Source of the DNA: Natronomonas salinimetallica
GTDB taxonomy: Archaea; Halobacteriota; Halobacteria; Halobacteriales; Haloarculaceae
Direction: 5' to 3'
DNA: 64,000 bases
Assembly (NCBI RefSeq): GCF_013839515.1
Contig: NZ_JACDNQ010000011.1
Coordinates: 1-64,000, forward strand
Every line of letters starts with the position of its first letter. Within the stretch, counting starts at the first letter, position 1. The notes under the pieces were generated by a model. The model did no database searches and was not told the origin of the DNA. It saw nothing but the letters and a program-made list of their open reading frames with translations. Of this stretch, positions 9,170 to 18,150 are shown one piece after another. A program made the translations under genes and the position numbers.

Positions 9170-9973
9170 ATGGCAACGAAGACCGACGTAGACGAAGCAT
9201 TCGACGGGTACGTCGAGGGCTCGCTCGGGGCGATCGACCCCCGGCGGGCGGTCCTCGGGACCGCCGGGATCGCCGGCTTTCTCGCGCTGTGGTGGGCCGT
9301 CTCGCTCACCCAGCCCGCGTTCGTGTTGCCGTCGCCGGCCGCCGTCGGCGAGACGTTCTACGCGGAGGCCGCAAGCGGCGAGATGGCGACCGCGATCGGC
9401 CAGAGCGTCCGTCACTGGATCCCAGGTGCCGCGATCGGGACCGGCCTCGGCGTCGCGGCCGGGGTCGGTCTGGCGTGGAGTTCTCTCGCCGACGACGTCT
9501 CCGCGCCGATCGTCCGGACCCTGCGACCGGTGCCGCCGCTGGCGCTCATCGGCTTTGCGATCGCGTGGTTCGGTATCAACCACGCCGGGGCGGCCTTCAT
9601 CATCGCCGTCGGCGCGTTCTGGATCAACTTCTACGCCGCCTACGGGGGCGTCGAGGGCGTCTCCGAGGACCTCCTGGACGTCGCCCGCAGCCTCGGCGTC
9701 GAGGGCGATTTCGAGTTGCTGCGATCGGTCGTCGTCCCCGCGGCCTCCCCGGAGATCCTGACGGGGATCCGGACGGGGATCGGGCGGTGTTGGATGCTCG
9801 TCGTCGCCTCCGAGATATTCGGCGTCCCGGGCATCGGACGGCGCATCCTGCGCGCCTCGAACAACCTTCAGGTCGACGTCGTGATCGCGTACATTCTCGT
9901 GTTGAGCCTGCTGTTCTTGCTCGTCGACGTAAGCTTCAGGGCGGTCCAACGGAGGTTGCTCGCGTGGCGATGA
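9170..9973 (+). CDS. ABC transporter permease (SsuC/NrtB/TauC-like)
   Basis: A 267-residue inner-membrane permease with about six hydrophobic spans and the binding-protein-dependent transport signature around residues 165-215 ([18 protein letters not shown], then [19 protein letters not shown]), which contacts the ATPase. It sits 27 bases after the binding-protein gene and overlaps the ATPase gene by ATGA at 9970-9973, so the two are translationally coupled. A GTG at 9158 is possible but ATG 9170 is preferred. Confidence 0.92.
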   Translation: MATKTDVDEAFDGYVEGSLGAIDPRRAVLGTAGIAGFLALWWAVSLTQPAFVLPSPAAVGETFYAEAASGEMATAIGQSVRHWIPGAAIGTGLGVAAGVGLAWSSLADDVSAPIVRTLRPVPPLALIGFAIAWFGINHAGAAFIIAVGAFWINFYAAYGGVEGVSEDLLDVARSLGVEGDFELLRSVVVPAASPEILTGIRTGIGRCWMLVVASEIFGVPGIGRRILRASNNLQVDVVIAYILVLSLLFLLVDVSFRAVQRRLLAWR

Positions 9974-10737
9974 CGGCCCACGGTACGCACGTCCGGGTCG
10001 CGGACATCGCCAAGCACTACGAGGGCACGGAGGGACCGATCCGGGCGCTGGAGGACGTCTCCTTCGGCGTCTCGGAGGGCGAGTTCGTCTGTCTCGTCGG
10101 CCCCTCCGGCTGTGGAAAGACGACGCTGTTTCGGATCATCGCCGGCCTCGAATCGGCGACGGCGGGCGACGTCTTCTTGAACGACGAGCGAGTCGACAGT
10201 CCGACGCCGGACATGGGCGTCGTCTTCCAGGAGTATCACCTCTTTCCGTGGCGGACCGTCCGGGGGAACGTCGCGTTCGGCCTCGAAAAAAGCGACGTCG
10301 CCGGTGAGAAACGCGGAGAACGGGTCGACCGCCTGATCGAGTTGGTCGGCCTCGAGGGGTTCGGCGACAGCTACCCCAAAGAGCTCTCGGGCGGCATGAA
10401 ACAGCGCGTCGCCATCGCGCGGGCGCTGGCGGTCGATCCCGACTTGCTGCTCATGGACGAACCCTTCGGTGCCGTCGACGCCCAGACGCGCGAGATGCTG
10501 CAGACCGAACTGCTCGACATCTGGCGCGAGACCAAAAAGACCGTCCTCTTCGTCACCCACGACGTCGAGGAGGCGGTGAAACTCGCCGACCGGATCGTCG
10601 TGATGGCCAAGGAGCCGGGGCGGGTCCGGGAGGTCGTCGACGTCGATATGTCGCGCCCGCGGGTCCGCTCGGACGCCGAGTTCGGCCGCTATTACGAGCG
10701 CGTGCTGGGGCTCATCCGCGGCGAGCGGGCCGTCTGA
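9970..10737 (+). CDS. ABC transporter ATP-binding protein (SsuB/NrtD/TauB-like)
   Basis: A 255-residue ATPase that powers the transporter. Walker A is GPSGCGKTT (residues 44-52), the signature is [15 protein letters not shown], Walker B is [12 protein letters not shown], and the switch histidine follows in VTHDVEEAV. The [13 protein letters not shown]-loop is typical of the SsuB/TauB group. Starts inside the permease stop codon and ends the operon; a convergent small gene follows after 3 bases. Confidence 0.94.
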   Translation: MTAHGTHVRVADIAKHYEGTEGPIRALEDVSFGVSEGEFVCLVGPSGCGKTTLFRIIAGLESATAGDVFLNDERVDSPTPDMGVVFQEYHLFPWRTVRGNVAFGLEKSDVAGEKRGERVDRLIELVGLEGFGDSYPKELSGGMKQRVAIARALAVDPDLLLMDEPFGAVDAQTREMLQTELLDIWRETKKTVLFVTHDVEEAVKLADRIVVMAKEPGRVREVVDVDMSRPRVRSDAEFGRYYERVLGLIRGERAV

Positions 10738-10740
10738 GGT

Positions 10741-10893
10741 TCACTCGCTCTTTCGCGCCTCGCGGAGTTCCTCGATGTGGCGTTCGAGCCTGCGGAGCGT
10801 CGCGTCCGCGTCGGCGTAGCCCTCCTCGTACTCGCCGTAGGCGTCGTCGGCCTTCTTTAGGAAGCGCTCGATGGCGTCGGCGGCGTCGGTCAT
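10741..10893 (-). CDS. Small acidic coiled-coil protein (50 aa)
   Basis: A 50-residue highly charged protein (MTDAADAIERFLKKADDAYG...) that is predicted helical throughout, with heptad-like spacing in RRLERHIEELREARK. No domain is recognised. It is convergent with the ABC operon, three bases between stops, and divergent from the surface protein gene. Amino-acid composition and third-position GC are normal for the window, supporting a real gene. Confidence 0.6.
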   Translation of the reverse strand: MTDAADAIERFLKKADDAYGEYEEGYADADATLRRLERHIEELREARKSE

Positions 10894-11020
10894 GGCTGGT
10901 ATTCGGTCGGTCGGGTCAAAAGCCGGACGGTGTGAAATCGATTCGATGCGCACGGCAGCGCCCGTTTCGGCCGCCGAAACAGGTCACGACTTGATAATCG
11001 GATCGTGTGAATCCCGCATA

Positions 11021-13933
11021 ATGGCTGTATCTCCCGCTCGCCCGCCGCTGCGCGTGCGCCGGTTCGGAGCGGTCTGTCTCTGTGTCGCCCTCGCGGCGCT
11101 CGTCGGTGTCGGGCTGGCCGGCGGGACGGCGGCGGCACAAAGCGCGGCGACGATAGAAAACGTGGCAATCGACGACGACGAGGGCCTCGCGGGCGTCACG
11201 GATACCCACAGGGTGACCGTCGAGACGGCGAACACGGCGGGGACGGACGCGACGGTCGAACTCGATTTTACGGGGTGGCCCGCCGATCGGACGGAGAACA
11301 TCGACGTCGTGACCGGACGGACGGTGGAGGGGCCGACGGACGACGGCGTCCAACTCAAACCGGAGGGCGGGACGGTCGTCGTCGACATCAGAGTCACGCA
11401 CCCGACGACGGCGGGCGACGTACCGATCGAGGCGGCTCTCATCGGGGACTCCGGCGGTCGTCTCGGGTCCGAATCGGCGTCGATCACGGTCGAGTCGGTG
11501 GACTTCGAGCCGTCACTCGGTAGCACCAAAATCGACGCCTTCGGCGCGGAAGCGGATCACACCACCGAGTTGACCGGACTCGACAACGCGCTGCCGTCCG
11601 ACGTCGTGGTGATCTCGTCGCCGGATCTGACCGACGACGAACTGTTCGAGATCCTCGACGGGGACGAACGGGAGACCGTCTACCGTCGCGGTGGCGAGAT
11701 TCGTCTCGAGCCTCCCGCGACGCAGAGTGAAACGCCGATCGAGCTGTCGTTTCGGGACTTCGATGCCGCGAGCTACCGGTTCGATCTCTACCCGGAGCGG
11801 TTCTCCGAGGACTGTTCGGAGCTGCCGCCGAATGACAGATGTCCGCGGCTGGAACTCGACGTGATCGAGCCCGACGTCGAGGGGTCGTTCGATACCGACC
11901 GCCACGAGGTGTCGGCCGGCGATATGGTGACCGTCGATATGAGTATCAGCGGCGTCGACGGGGGGTATCTACTCGTCGGTGCCGACCACAAGGCACGGGA
12001 GGGCAGGCCGACCAACCTCTTCGACATCGTCTACGTCGAGGGGGGAACGTTGACGATCAACACCCGCCTGCTCGGCACCAGCGCCGATACCGAGGACGTG
12101 TATATGACCGACGGTACCGTTCGGAGTTACCTCCATGACCCACCGACGGGCGAAACGGAAGGGGGAGGCGAAAAACGCCTCTCGGAGGTCCGCTTCAGGG
12201 GCGAGGACGGCCGCCGGACCTGGGAGAGCCTGACGACCTTCCGCGAGGAGATGGGGATGGGACCGCTGCCCTGGCCGGTGCAAGCCGAGCGCTACCGGTT
12301 CGTCCTCGGCGCGGACGGGACCGTCGAGTTGCGCGAGGACGGCATCGCCGACTTCGCTCATCCGATCGCGCGCTCGAACCTGCAGATGACCGAACCGGGC
12401 GTCGAGTCGGTCGAGACGTACGTCGCCCCCCGCGGCCCGGCAAACGAGTTCGAGACCCCCGGCGATATTGGCTCACTGACCGACGGGATGACCCAACGGG
12501 AGACGGTCGCAAAGGAAGACCGGCTCGTCTTCGAGGTGAACGCAACCGGCATCTACGGGGCGCTTCATCACCTCGCCGGCGAGGAACCGGACACGTTCGA
12601 GGAGGGGATCCACCCCGAGGTGTTTCAATCCCTGCTCGGTCTCACGGACGAGGGGATCGTCCTCGAAGCCCTCCAGACGGACATGACGTCGAACGAACCG
12701 CGGACCGAACTCGACCTCGGTGGGGCGACGGACGGCGAGGCGTACGTGCTGCCCGACATCGACGAGAACAACGAACGCGTGGTCGACGGGCGGTTCTACC
12801 TCGTCGTCGACACCCGGGACGCGGGCGCGTTTGAAAACGCGTTCAGCGACGGCGAGAGCGACGACTTCGAGTTCGAGTACGGCTACGAATCCCCGCCCGA
12901 GGAGCGCTACCGCTTCGGCAACGACGCGCTCTCGACGCGACCGGAGCCGTTCGACCCGGAGTCCGAACCGACCGAGGACGGCACCGAACACTACCCGTAT
13001 CTGAACCGGGCGGAGACCGGCACCACGGAGACGGTCCCGTTCACGGTCGCGGAGTCGTACGCCGAGTACGACCGGACGACGAATCAGGGTCAAGTCGCGC
13101 TGTCGAACGGGACGAACGTCACACTGACCGGCGAGACGAACGTCGCGCCCGCCTCGGAGTTCTACATCCAGATCGTCGCCGACGACCGCTCGAATCCGAC
13201 GCGGATCACCATCGACGACGTCGACGTCGACGAGAACGGCACGTTCGAGGCCACGAAGGACCTCTCCGTGCTCCGGGTCGGGGAGGGCGTCGAGGTGGAG
13301 TTCTACGCCGAGGACCGCATCGTCGACAAGCGCGGCGGGGTCGTAAGCGGCGACCGCGGGACGCCGAGTCGCTTCGTGATACGCGAGGCGCCCGACCGGG
13401 TGACCGCCGGAACGGCCGACCGGGTGACGGTCGGAGCGGTGATCGAAAACACCGGGGCCGCGACGGAGTCGAAGCCGGTCGATCTCCGGATCGGCGGCGC
13501 GGACGTCGACTCGGTCCGGCGGACGCTCGCCGGCGGTGCGAACCGATCGGTCGAACTCGACGCCGGGACGCTGGAGGAGGGCACCTACCGGTACGTGCTC
13601 TCGACGCCCGACGACGAGGCCGTCGGCGAGTTGGCCGTCGGGCGTGCGGCTCCGGTCGGCGTGGTCGATACCGAACGCGACGACGGCGATGAGGGCGGCG
13701 AGGACGGTACCGACGACGGCGATGAGGGCGGCCAAGACGGTACCGACGACGGCGATGAGGGCGGCCAAGACGGTACCGACGGCGACAACAGCGACGACCC
13801 GGGGCTCCCGACCGACGACGTGCTCGGGATGCTCGGGGCGCTCGGGGCGCTCTCGGGTGCCGTCGGGGCGGAACACGCCGTCGGCGGGGCGGCGGTCGTC
13901 GGCGGGATCCACGTGCTCGGCTACTGGGTATGA
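11021..13933 (+). CDS. Large secreted surface protein (BGTF-type)
   Basis: A 970-residue exported protein. A signal peptide (about residues 1-35: arginine-rich start, hydrophobic core, GGTAAAQ) is followed by a long series of beta-rich domains. The layout (N-terminal domain on gene-transfer-like surface folds, central VSAGD and EVNATGIYGAL segments, late CARDB-like module) resembles haloarchaeal BGTF surface glycoproteins. Near the C-terminus a very acidic linker made of three near-identical 12-residue repeats (DDGDEGGQDGT type; DNA 13680-13790) leads to a glycine/alanine-rich hydrophobic tail (LGMLGALGALSGAVG) that may anchor it. Several N-x-S/T sites are present. Alternative starts further upstream lack a signal peptide. 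Role is probably cell-envelope structure or adhesion. Confidence 0.75.
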   Translation: MAVSPARPPLRVRRFGAVCLCVALAALVGVGLAGGTAAAQSAATIENVAIDDDEGLAGVTDTHRVTVETANTAGTDATVELDFTGWPADRTENIDVVTGRTVEGPTDDGVQLKPEGGTVVVDIRVTHPTTAGDVPIEAALIGDSGGRLGSESASITVESVDFEPSLGSTKIDAFGAEADHTTELTGLDNALPSDVVVISSPDLTDDELFEILDGDERETVYRRGGEIRLEPPATQSETPIELSFRDFDAASYRFDLYPERFSEDCSELPPNDRCPRLELDVIEPDVEGSFDTDRHEVSAGDMVTVDMSISGVDGGYLLVGADHKAREGRPTNLFDIVYVEGGTLTINTRLLGTSADTEDVYMTDGTVRSYLHDPPTGETEGGGEKRLSEVRFRGEDGRRTWESLTTFREEMGMGPLPWPVQAERYRFVLGADGTVELREDGIADFAHPIARSNLQMTEPGVESVETYVAPRGPANEFETPGDIGSLTDGMTQRETVAKEDRLVFEVNATGIYGALHHLAGEEPDTFEEGIHPEVFQSLLGLTDEGIVLEALQTDMTSNEPRTELDLGGATDGEAYVLPDIDENNERVVDGRFYLVVDTRDAGAFENAFSDGESDDFEFEYGYESPPEERYRFGNDALSTRPEPFDPESEPTEDGTEHYPYLNRAETGTTETVPFTVAESYAEYDRTTNQGQVALSNGTNVTLTGETNVAPASEFYIQIVADDRSNPTRITIDDVDVDENGTFEATKDLSVLRVGEGVEVEFYAEDRIVDKRGGVVSGDRGTPSRFVIREAPDRVTAGTADRVTVGAVIENTGAATESKPVDLRIGGADVDSVRRTLAGGANRSVELDAGTLEEGTYRYVLSTPDDEAVGELAVGRAAPVGVVDTERDDGDEGGEDGTDDGDEGGQDGTDDGDEGGQDGTDGDNSDDPGLPTDDVLGMLGALGALSGAVGAEHAVGGAAVVGGIHVLGYWV

Positions 13934-14098
13934 GGTGGCGACGACGTCCCCTTCGGGCGGGGCGTCACCGCGGCCGTCGGTCGGGGGACCGTCGCGAGCG
14001 GAGGGCCGGCGACAGGAGAAGCCGGCGCGGGCGCGCCGGGCGGCCTCGGGGGCATCGGACTCCACAAGGGATATCCGACGCACTCACCCAGTAGTGGC

Positions 14099-14602
14099 AT
14101 GGGCGAACACGGCCGTCGTCGATTTCTCAAGACCGCGAGCGTCGGCATGACCGCAGCGATCGCCGGATGTGGCTCCAGCGAGGACGCCCCGGCCCAATCG
14201 AGCACCGAGGATCGGGTGACCGTCACCGTCGGGATCGAACCCGATCGGGACGCCATCCAGACCAGCCAACAGGAGCTCATCTCGGAGGTCGAAGCGGGCA
14301 ACGTCACGCAGGCGGAGGCCGCAGAGCAGTTCTCCGAGGAGCGATCGAAGATCCTCGCCGAGGCGGCAACAGAAGCACAGGAACGTCTCGAATCCAACGG
14401 CGCTGAGATTGAGGCCGTCGACGAGGAAGCGAGTCTTTTACGGGCCACCGGCGATCCGGCGGCACTCGTCGGGATACTCACTGACGATCGGATTTCGGCT
14501 ATCCTGGAGGCCAGCGCCTACGACGAACTCACCGAGTCGGCGGACGGCGGCGACAACGCGACGGCGGACGACGGCGCGGACGGGAACGCGACGGACGAGT
14601 GA
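14099..14602 (+). CDS. Tat lipoprotein of unknown function
   Basis: A 167-residue protein with a twin-arginine signal (RRRFLKTASVG) and lipobox AIAGC (Cys24), so a surface lipoprotein. The mature part is acidic and largely helical (QEAAEQFSEERSKILAEAA region, likely coiled coil), then an alanine/aspartate-rich tail with NAT glycosylation-like sites. I recognise no domain. It stands alone after a 165-base GC-rich gap and ends 128 bases from the convergent DUF58 gene. Confidence 0.7.
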   Translation: MGEHGRRRFLKTASVGMTAAIAGCGSSEDAPAQSSTEDRVTVTVGIEPDRDAIQTSQQELISEVEAGNVTQAEAAEQFSEERSKILAEAATEAQERLESNGAEIEAVDEEASLLRATGDPAALVGILTDDRISAILEASAYDELTESADGGDNATADDGADGNATDE

Positions 14603-14730
14603 GTCGCGGCCACCCGCATCCGAGCGGCCCCTGTGTCGGTCACGCCGTCGTTGCCCCCCGCAGCGTCCGACGAAAACGATCGGTCACGCCGCGCTGTCTC
14701 CGTCCCCGCAGCGTACCCAGTCTTTTCATT

Positions 14731-15585
14731 TCACCCGATCCACGCCCGCTCGAAGGCGTCGTAGAACGGCTCGTCGGTCCGGACCCGGACGTACGCCCCA
14801 CCCTGGGCGACCGTCGCCGACTCGATGGCGTCCCAGTGGGCCTCCAGGCGCTCCCGGTAGCGGCGCTGGGTGCGCGGGCTGAAGTACGTCCGACGGCTGG
14901 CGTCGGTTTCGAGACCCTCGAAGATCGCCTCGCCGTCGACCGGCGGCGACAGCGCCTCGGGTGCGACGGCGTGGACGACGAGGACGTCGTGGCCCGATAG
15001 CGCCTCCACGCCCGCCTCGAAGACCTCGGGGTCGAACAGACAGTCGCTCGCGATCACCACGAGCGATCGGGAGGTGATCGTCCCGGCGTAGGCCGACAGC
15101 GCCGCCCCGGGGTCGGCCCGGCCGTCCAACGTGACGTCGTTGAGCCGGTCGATCACCGACAGCAACGCCCCGGTGGTCGCGGCTCCGCCGTCGAGTCGCT
15201 CGTGGGTCTCCCCGAACGTCGACAGCCGGAAGTCGTTGTGTTCGGACGCGAACAGATAGCAGTATCCGAGCCCGATCTTGGCGGCGGACTCGAACGTCGC
15301 CCGGTCGGCGAAGGCCATCGATTCGCTGCGGTCCAAGAGGACGTGGACCGTGAGGTTTCTCTCGGTCTCGAACTGCCGGACGTAGAGTTCGTCGCTGCGG
15401 GCGTAGACCGTCCAGTCGATGAGGCGGGTGTCGTCGCCGGGGACGTAGCGCCGGTGGTCGCTGAAGACGAGCCCCTCGCCGAGCTCCGTCGAGCGCTGCT
15501 CGCCGCGCTGTCGGGACGAGCTCCGGCGGTCGATCTTCGGGTCGAAGCGATCCAGCACCGACAGGAAGTCGGGATCGATCGCCAT
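14731..15585 (-). CDS. DUF58 domain protein of the MoxR operon
   Basis: A 284-residue protein. DUF58 hallmark is the DWTVYARSDELYVRQFE segment, followed by a degenerate VWA-like fold with a DxSxS metal site (DRSESM). DUF58 proteins are nearly always encoded beside a MoxR ATPase and VWA proteins, as here, and are thought to act with them as a chaperone or assembly unit for envelope or metal-containing complexes; the client is unknown. Last gene of the six-gene operon, 4 bases after the MoxR stop. Confidence 0.9.
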   Translation of the reverse strand: MAIDPDFLSVLDRFDPKIDRRSSSRQRGEQRSTELGEGLVFSDHRRYVPGDDTRLIDWTVYARSDELYVRQFETERNLTVHVLLDRSESMAFADRATFESAAKIGLGYCYLFASEHNDFRLSTFGETHERLDGGAATTGALLSVIDRLNDVTLDGRADPGAALSAYAGTITSRSLVVIASDCLFDPEVFEAGVEALSGHDVLVVHAVAPEALSPPVDGEAIFEGLETDASRRTYFSPRTQRRYRERLEAHWDAIESATVAQGGAYVRVRTDEPFYDAFERAWIG

Positions 15586-15589
15586 CGGC

Positions 15590-16543
15590 TCAGAGCAGCC
15601 CCGCGATCACGTCGTCGGGCGTCACGCCGTCGCGTTCGGCCCGGAAATCGACGATGACGCGGTGGCGCAACACCGGCCTGGCGATCGCCTCCAGGTCCGC
15701 CTCGCTGACGTAGGCCCGCCCCTCCAAGAGCGCCCGCGCTTTCGAGCCGACGACGAGCGCCATGCTCGCCCGCGGACTCGCACCGTACTCCAGGCGGTCG
15801 GCCTCCCGAGTGTCGGCGACGAGTCTGACCGCCCGCTCGCGGATGTCGTCGGCGATCGGGACCTGCCGGACGAGCCCCTGGATCGCCCGCAGTTCCGAGC
15901 CGCTCATGACCGTCTCGACGGGCGGTGCGGGATCGATCGACCCCGTATAGCGGTCGACGATCGCCAGCTCGTCCTCGAACGGCGGCGGCTCGATCGTTAT
16001 CTTCATCGTAAAACGGTCCCGCTGGGCCTCCGGCAGCGGGTAGGTGCCCTCCTGGTCGATCGGGTTCTGCGTCGCGAGCACGAAGAAGGGTTCGGGCAGT
16101 CCGCGGGTCTCTCCGCCCGCCGTGACCTGGCCCTCCTCCATCGCCTCCAGCAGGGCGGCCTGTGTCTTCGGCGTCGCCCGGTTGATCTCGTCGGCCAACA
16201 CGACGTTGGCGAACACCGGTCCCTCCTCGAAGACGAACACGCGCTCGTCGCCCGACTCGCGGATCACCTCCGTCCCGGTGATATCCGACGGCATCAGGTC
16301 GGGCGTGTTCTGGATGCGCGAAAACGAGAGGTCGACCGTCTCCGCGAGCGTCCGGATCAACAGCGTCTTGCCGAGCCCCGGCTGGCCCTCGAGCAGGGCG
16401 TTGCCGTCGGTCAACAGACAGACGAGCAGCTGTCTGACGGCCGCCTCCTGGCCGACGATCCGCTCGCGGATCTGGGCTTCGACCCGCCCGACCTGTGCGC
16501 CCGCCGTCTCCACGTCAAGCCCCTCGCTTCCCGGCTCACTCAT
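15590..16543 (-). CDS. MoxR-family AAA+ ATPase
   Basis: A 317-residue AAA+ ATPase. Walker A GQPGLGKT is at residues 53-60, Walker B VVLADEINRA follows, then sensor 1 ATQNPIDQEGTYPLPEAQRDRF, the sequence typical of MoxR. MoxR ATPases remodel or activate protein complexes together with VWA-domain partners, which are encoded upstream. The start ATG 16543 overlaps the end of the preceding gene by 8 bases. A longer frame upstream lacks family similarity. Confidence 0.95.
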   Translation of the reverse strand: MSEPGSEGLDVETAGAQVGRVEAQIRERIVGQEAAVRQLLVCLLTDGNALLEGQPGLGKTLLIRTLAETVDLSFSRIQNTPDLMPSDITGTEVIRESGDERVFVFEEGPVFANVVLADEINRATPKTQAALLEAMEEGQVTAGGETRGLPEPFFVLATQNPIDQEGTYPLPEAQRDRFTMKITIEPPPFEDELAIVDRYTGSIDPAPPVETVMSGSELRAIQGLVRQVPIADDIRERAVRLVADTREADRLEYGASPRASMALVVGSKARALLEGRAYVSEADLEAIARPVLRHRVIVDFRAERDGVTPDDVIAGLL

Positions 16544-17576
16544 CGCTCGACCCCCCACGGATCCGCTCGTTGTACTCGCGCACGAGGTCGGCCTCCTTGG
16601 GCCGTCTTTCGTCGGTGAACTCCGCCTGCGAGGCGTCGACGTCCGCCGGATCCACGTCGAAAGAGCCCCCGGTGTAATCGCCGCCGCCGGCGGCCGAGCC
16701 GCTTCCCTCCCCGCGCAACCGGAGCGCGCTGTCCTCCGTGCCGCGCTCGACGTCGCCCTCCTCGCCGAGGAGATCGGTTCCGCCGCCCGATCCGGAGGAA
16801 CCGCCGCCCGTACCGCCCCCGCCGCCGCCACCGCCCCCGCCCGCGGTCGCCTCGATCTCCGCGTCCCCGCCGCCGATGGGCGAGATCCCGAGTCCCGCCA
16901 CCGCGACGCTCGCGGCGCTGCACACCGCGATCGCGGCGACGACGGTGAGGAGCTGTCGCCGCCGGAGGAACACCCGACTCGACGTCCCCTCGAGCCGCCC
17001 GAGCACGTCCCGATACAGCTCCGCCGCAACCGGGGTATCGACGTCGCGTTCGGCGCTGTCCCTGGCCGTCCGCAGCGCCTCCTCGACGACCGGGTTGTCT
17101 GCCTCGAAGCGCTCGACGTCGAGGCGGTCGTACCGCAGCGCAGCGTCGGCGACGAGCCACGATCCCGCCGTTACCGCGGTCGCGAGACCGGCCCCCGAGA
17201 CGGCGACGGGATCCGGAAGGACGACGCCCACCGACCCGAAGGCGTCTGTGAGCCCGCCGGGAATCGGCACCGAAAACAGCGCCGCGGCCCCCACCTCGGT
17301 CGCCGTGACCTGCAACGACAGCCGGAGGGCGACGAGCACCAACATCGCGTCGAGACCGGCCTGCAACAGCGCCGCCTTCTTCGCCTCCCGGCGGATCTCC
17401 GAGACGGCCGCGAGCAGCTCCTCGCGGGCGTGGGCTGTGTCCCCGGTCGCCGTCCCCGCCCGGTCGTTCGCCCCCGCCCGGTCGTCCGAGGGCTGTGACC
17501 CGTCGTTCGCCCCCGCCCGGTCGTCTGAGGGCTGTGACCCGTCGTCTGAGGGCCGTGGCTGGCGGTCGCTCATCAT
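16536..17576 (-). CDS. Haloarchaeal membrane protein of the MoxR operon
   Basis: A 346-residue membrane protein. A polar N-terminus contains a perfect 13-residue duplication (GSQPSDDRAGAND twice, DNA about 17460-17545). Two hydrophobic hairpins (about 75-140) and a single span (about 207-230) follow, then a glycine-rich linker (run of ten glycines) and an acidic tail. It matches a haloarchaea-specific family found in MoxR/DUF58 clusters (I recall it as DUF7502). Starts by ATGA overlap with the coiled-coil gene and overlaps the MoxR start. Function unknown; it could tether the MoxR machinery to the membrane. Confidence 0.75.
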   Translation of the reverse strand: MMSDRQPRPSDDGSQPSDDRAGANDGSQPSDDRAGANDRAGTATGDTAHAREELLAAVSEIRREAKKAALLQAGLDAMLVLVALRLSLQVTATEVGAAALFSVPIPGGLTDAFGSVGVVLPDPVAVSGAGLATAVTAGSWLVADAALRYDRLDVERFEADNPVVEEALRTARDSAERDVDTPVAAELYRDVLGRLEGTSSRVFLRRRQLLTVVAAIAVCSAASVAVAGLGISPIGGGDAEIEATAGGGGGGGGGGTGGGSSGSGGGTDLLGEEGDVERGTEDSALRLRGEGSGSAAGGGDYTGGSFDVDPADVDASQAEFTDERRPKEADLVREYNERIRGGSSDE

Positions 17577-18148
17577 CCGGCTCCTTGATCGGCTTCGAGT
17601 TCGTCGATCCTATCATTTAATTCGGCTATCTCGTCGTTCAACTCGGCGTTCCTGCGCTCCAGGCTGTCGACGTCGTCCTGCAAATCCTCTTTCTCGTCCT
17701 CCAACTCGGCGTTCTCGTCCTCCAACTCGTCGACGCTCTCCTCCGCGTCGGCCAGTTCATCGCGGGCCGCCCCGAGGTCCGAGCGCACCCGGCGTACCTC
17801 CGCCTCCGCCTCGGCGAGGTCGTCCTCGGTCGCCGCCAGCTCCGATTCGGTCGCCTCGAGTTCGGCCTCGGTCTCGTCGAGCCGGGCGAGTAGCTGGTCG
17901 CGGTCCTGTTCTCTCGTTTCGAGTGTCGACTCGGTCTCGTTGAGCTCCGTCTCGCGCGCTTCGAGCGTCGCCTCCGTCGCCTGGAGTTCCGCCCGCAGTT
18001 CCTCGTTTTCCGCCTCCAGGTCGGCGTTCGTCGACTGTAGCTCCGAGCTCGCGGCCTGATACACCGCGGTCGTGCCGACCAGCCCGCCGGCCGCGACGAG
18101 GAGGGCGATGAGCACCGTCGTGTCGATGTGGCCGCCGATGTATCCCAT
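17573..18148 (-). CDS. Membrane-anchored coiled-coil protein
   Basis: A 191-residue protein: an N-terminal membrane span (residues about 10-30, TTVLIALLVAAGGLVGTTAV), then about 150 residues of continuous glutamate- and leucine-rich heptads (ELEATESELAATEDDLAEAE and similar). Such sequence forms a long coiled coil. It lies in the MoxR operon, two bases after the second VWA gene and overlapping the next gene by ATGA. A structural or scaffolding role for the complex is an inference. Confidence 0.8.
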   Translation of the reverse strand: MGYIGGHIDTTVLIALLVAAGGLVGTTAVYQAASSELQSTNADLEAENEELRAELQATEATLEARETELNETESTLETREQDRDQLLARLDETEAELEATESELAATEDDLAEAEAEVRRVRSDLGAARDELADAEESVDELEDENAELEDEKEDLQDDVDSLERRNAELNDEIAELNDRIDELEADQGAG

Positions 18149-18150
18149 CG

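Noticed and set aside
12473-14083. 536-residue open frame antisense to the surface protein gene
   Set aside because: Arg/Asp/Val-rich antisense shadow typical of GC-rich haloarchaeal DNA; the plus-strand protein has a signal peptide and domains.
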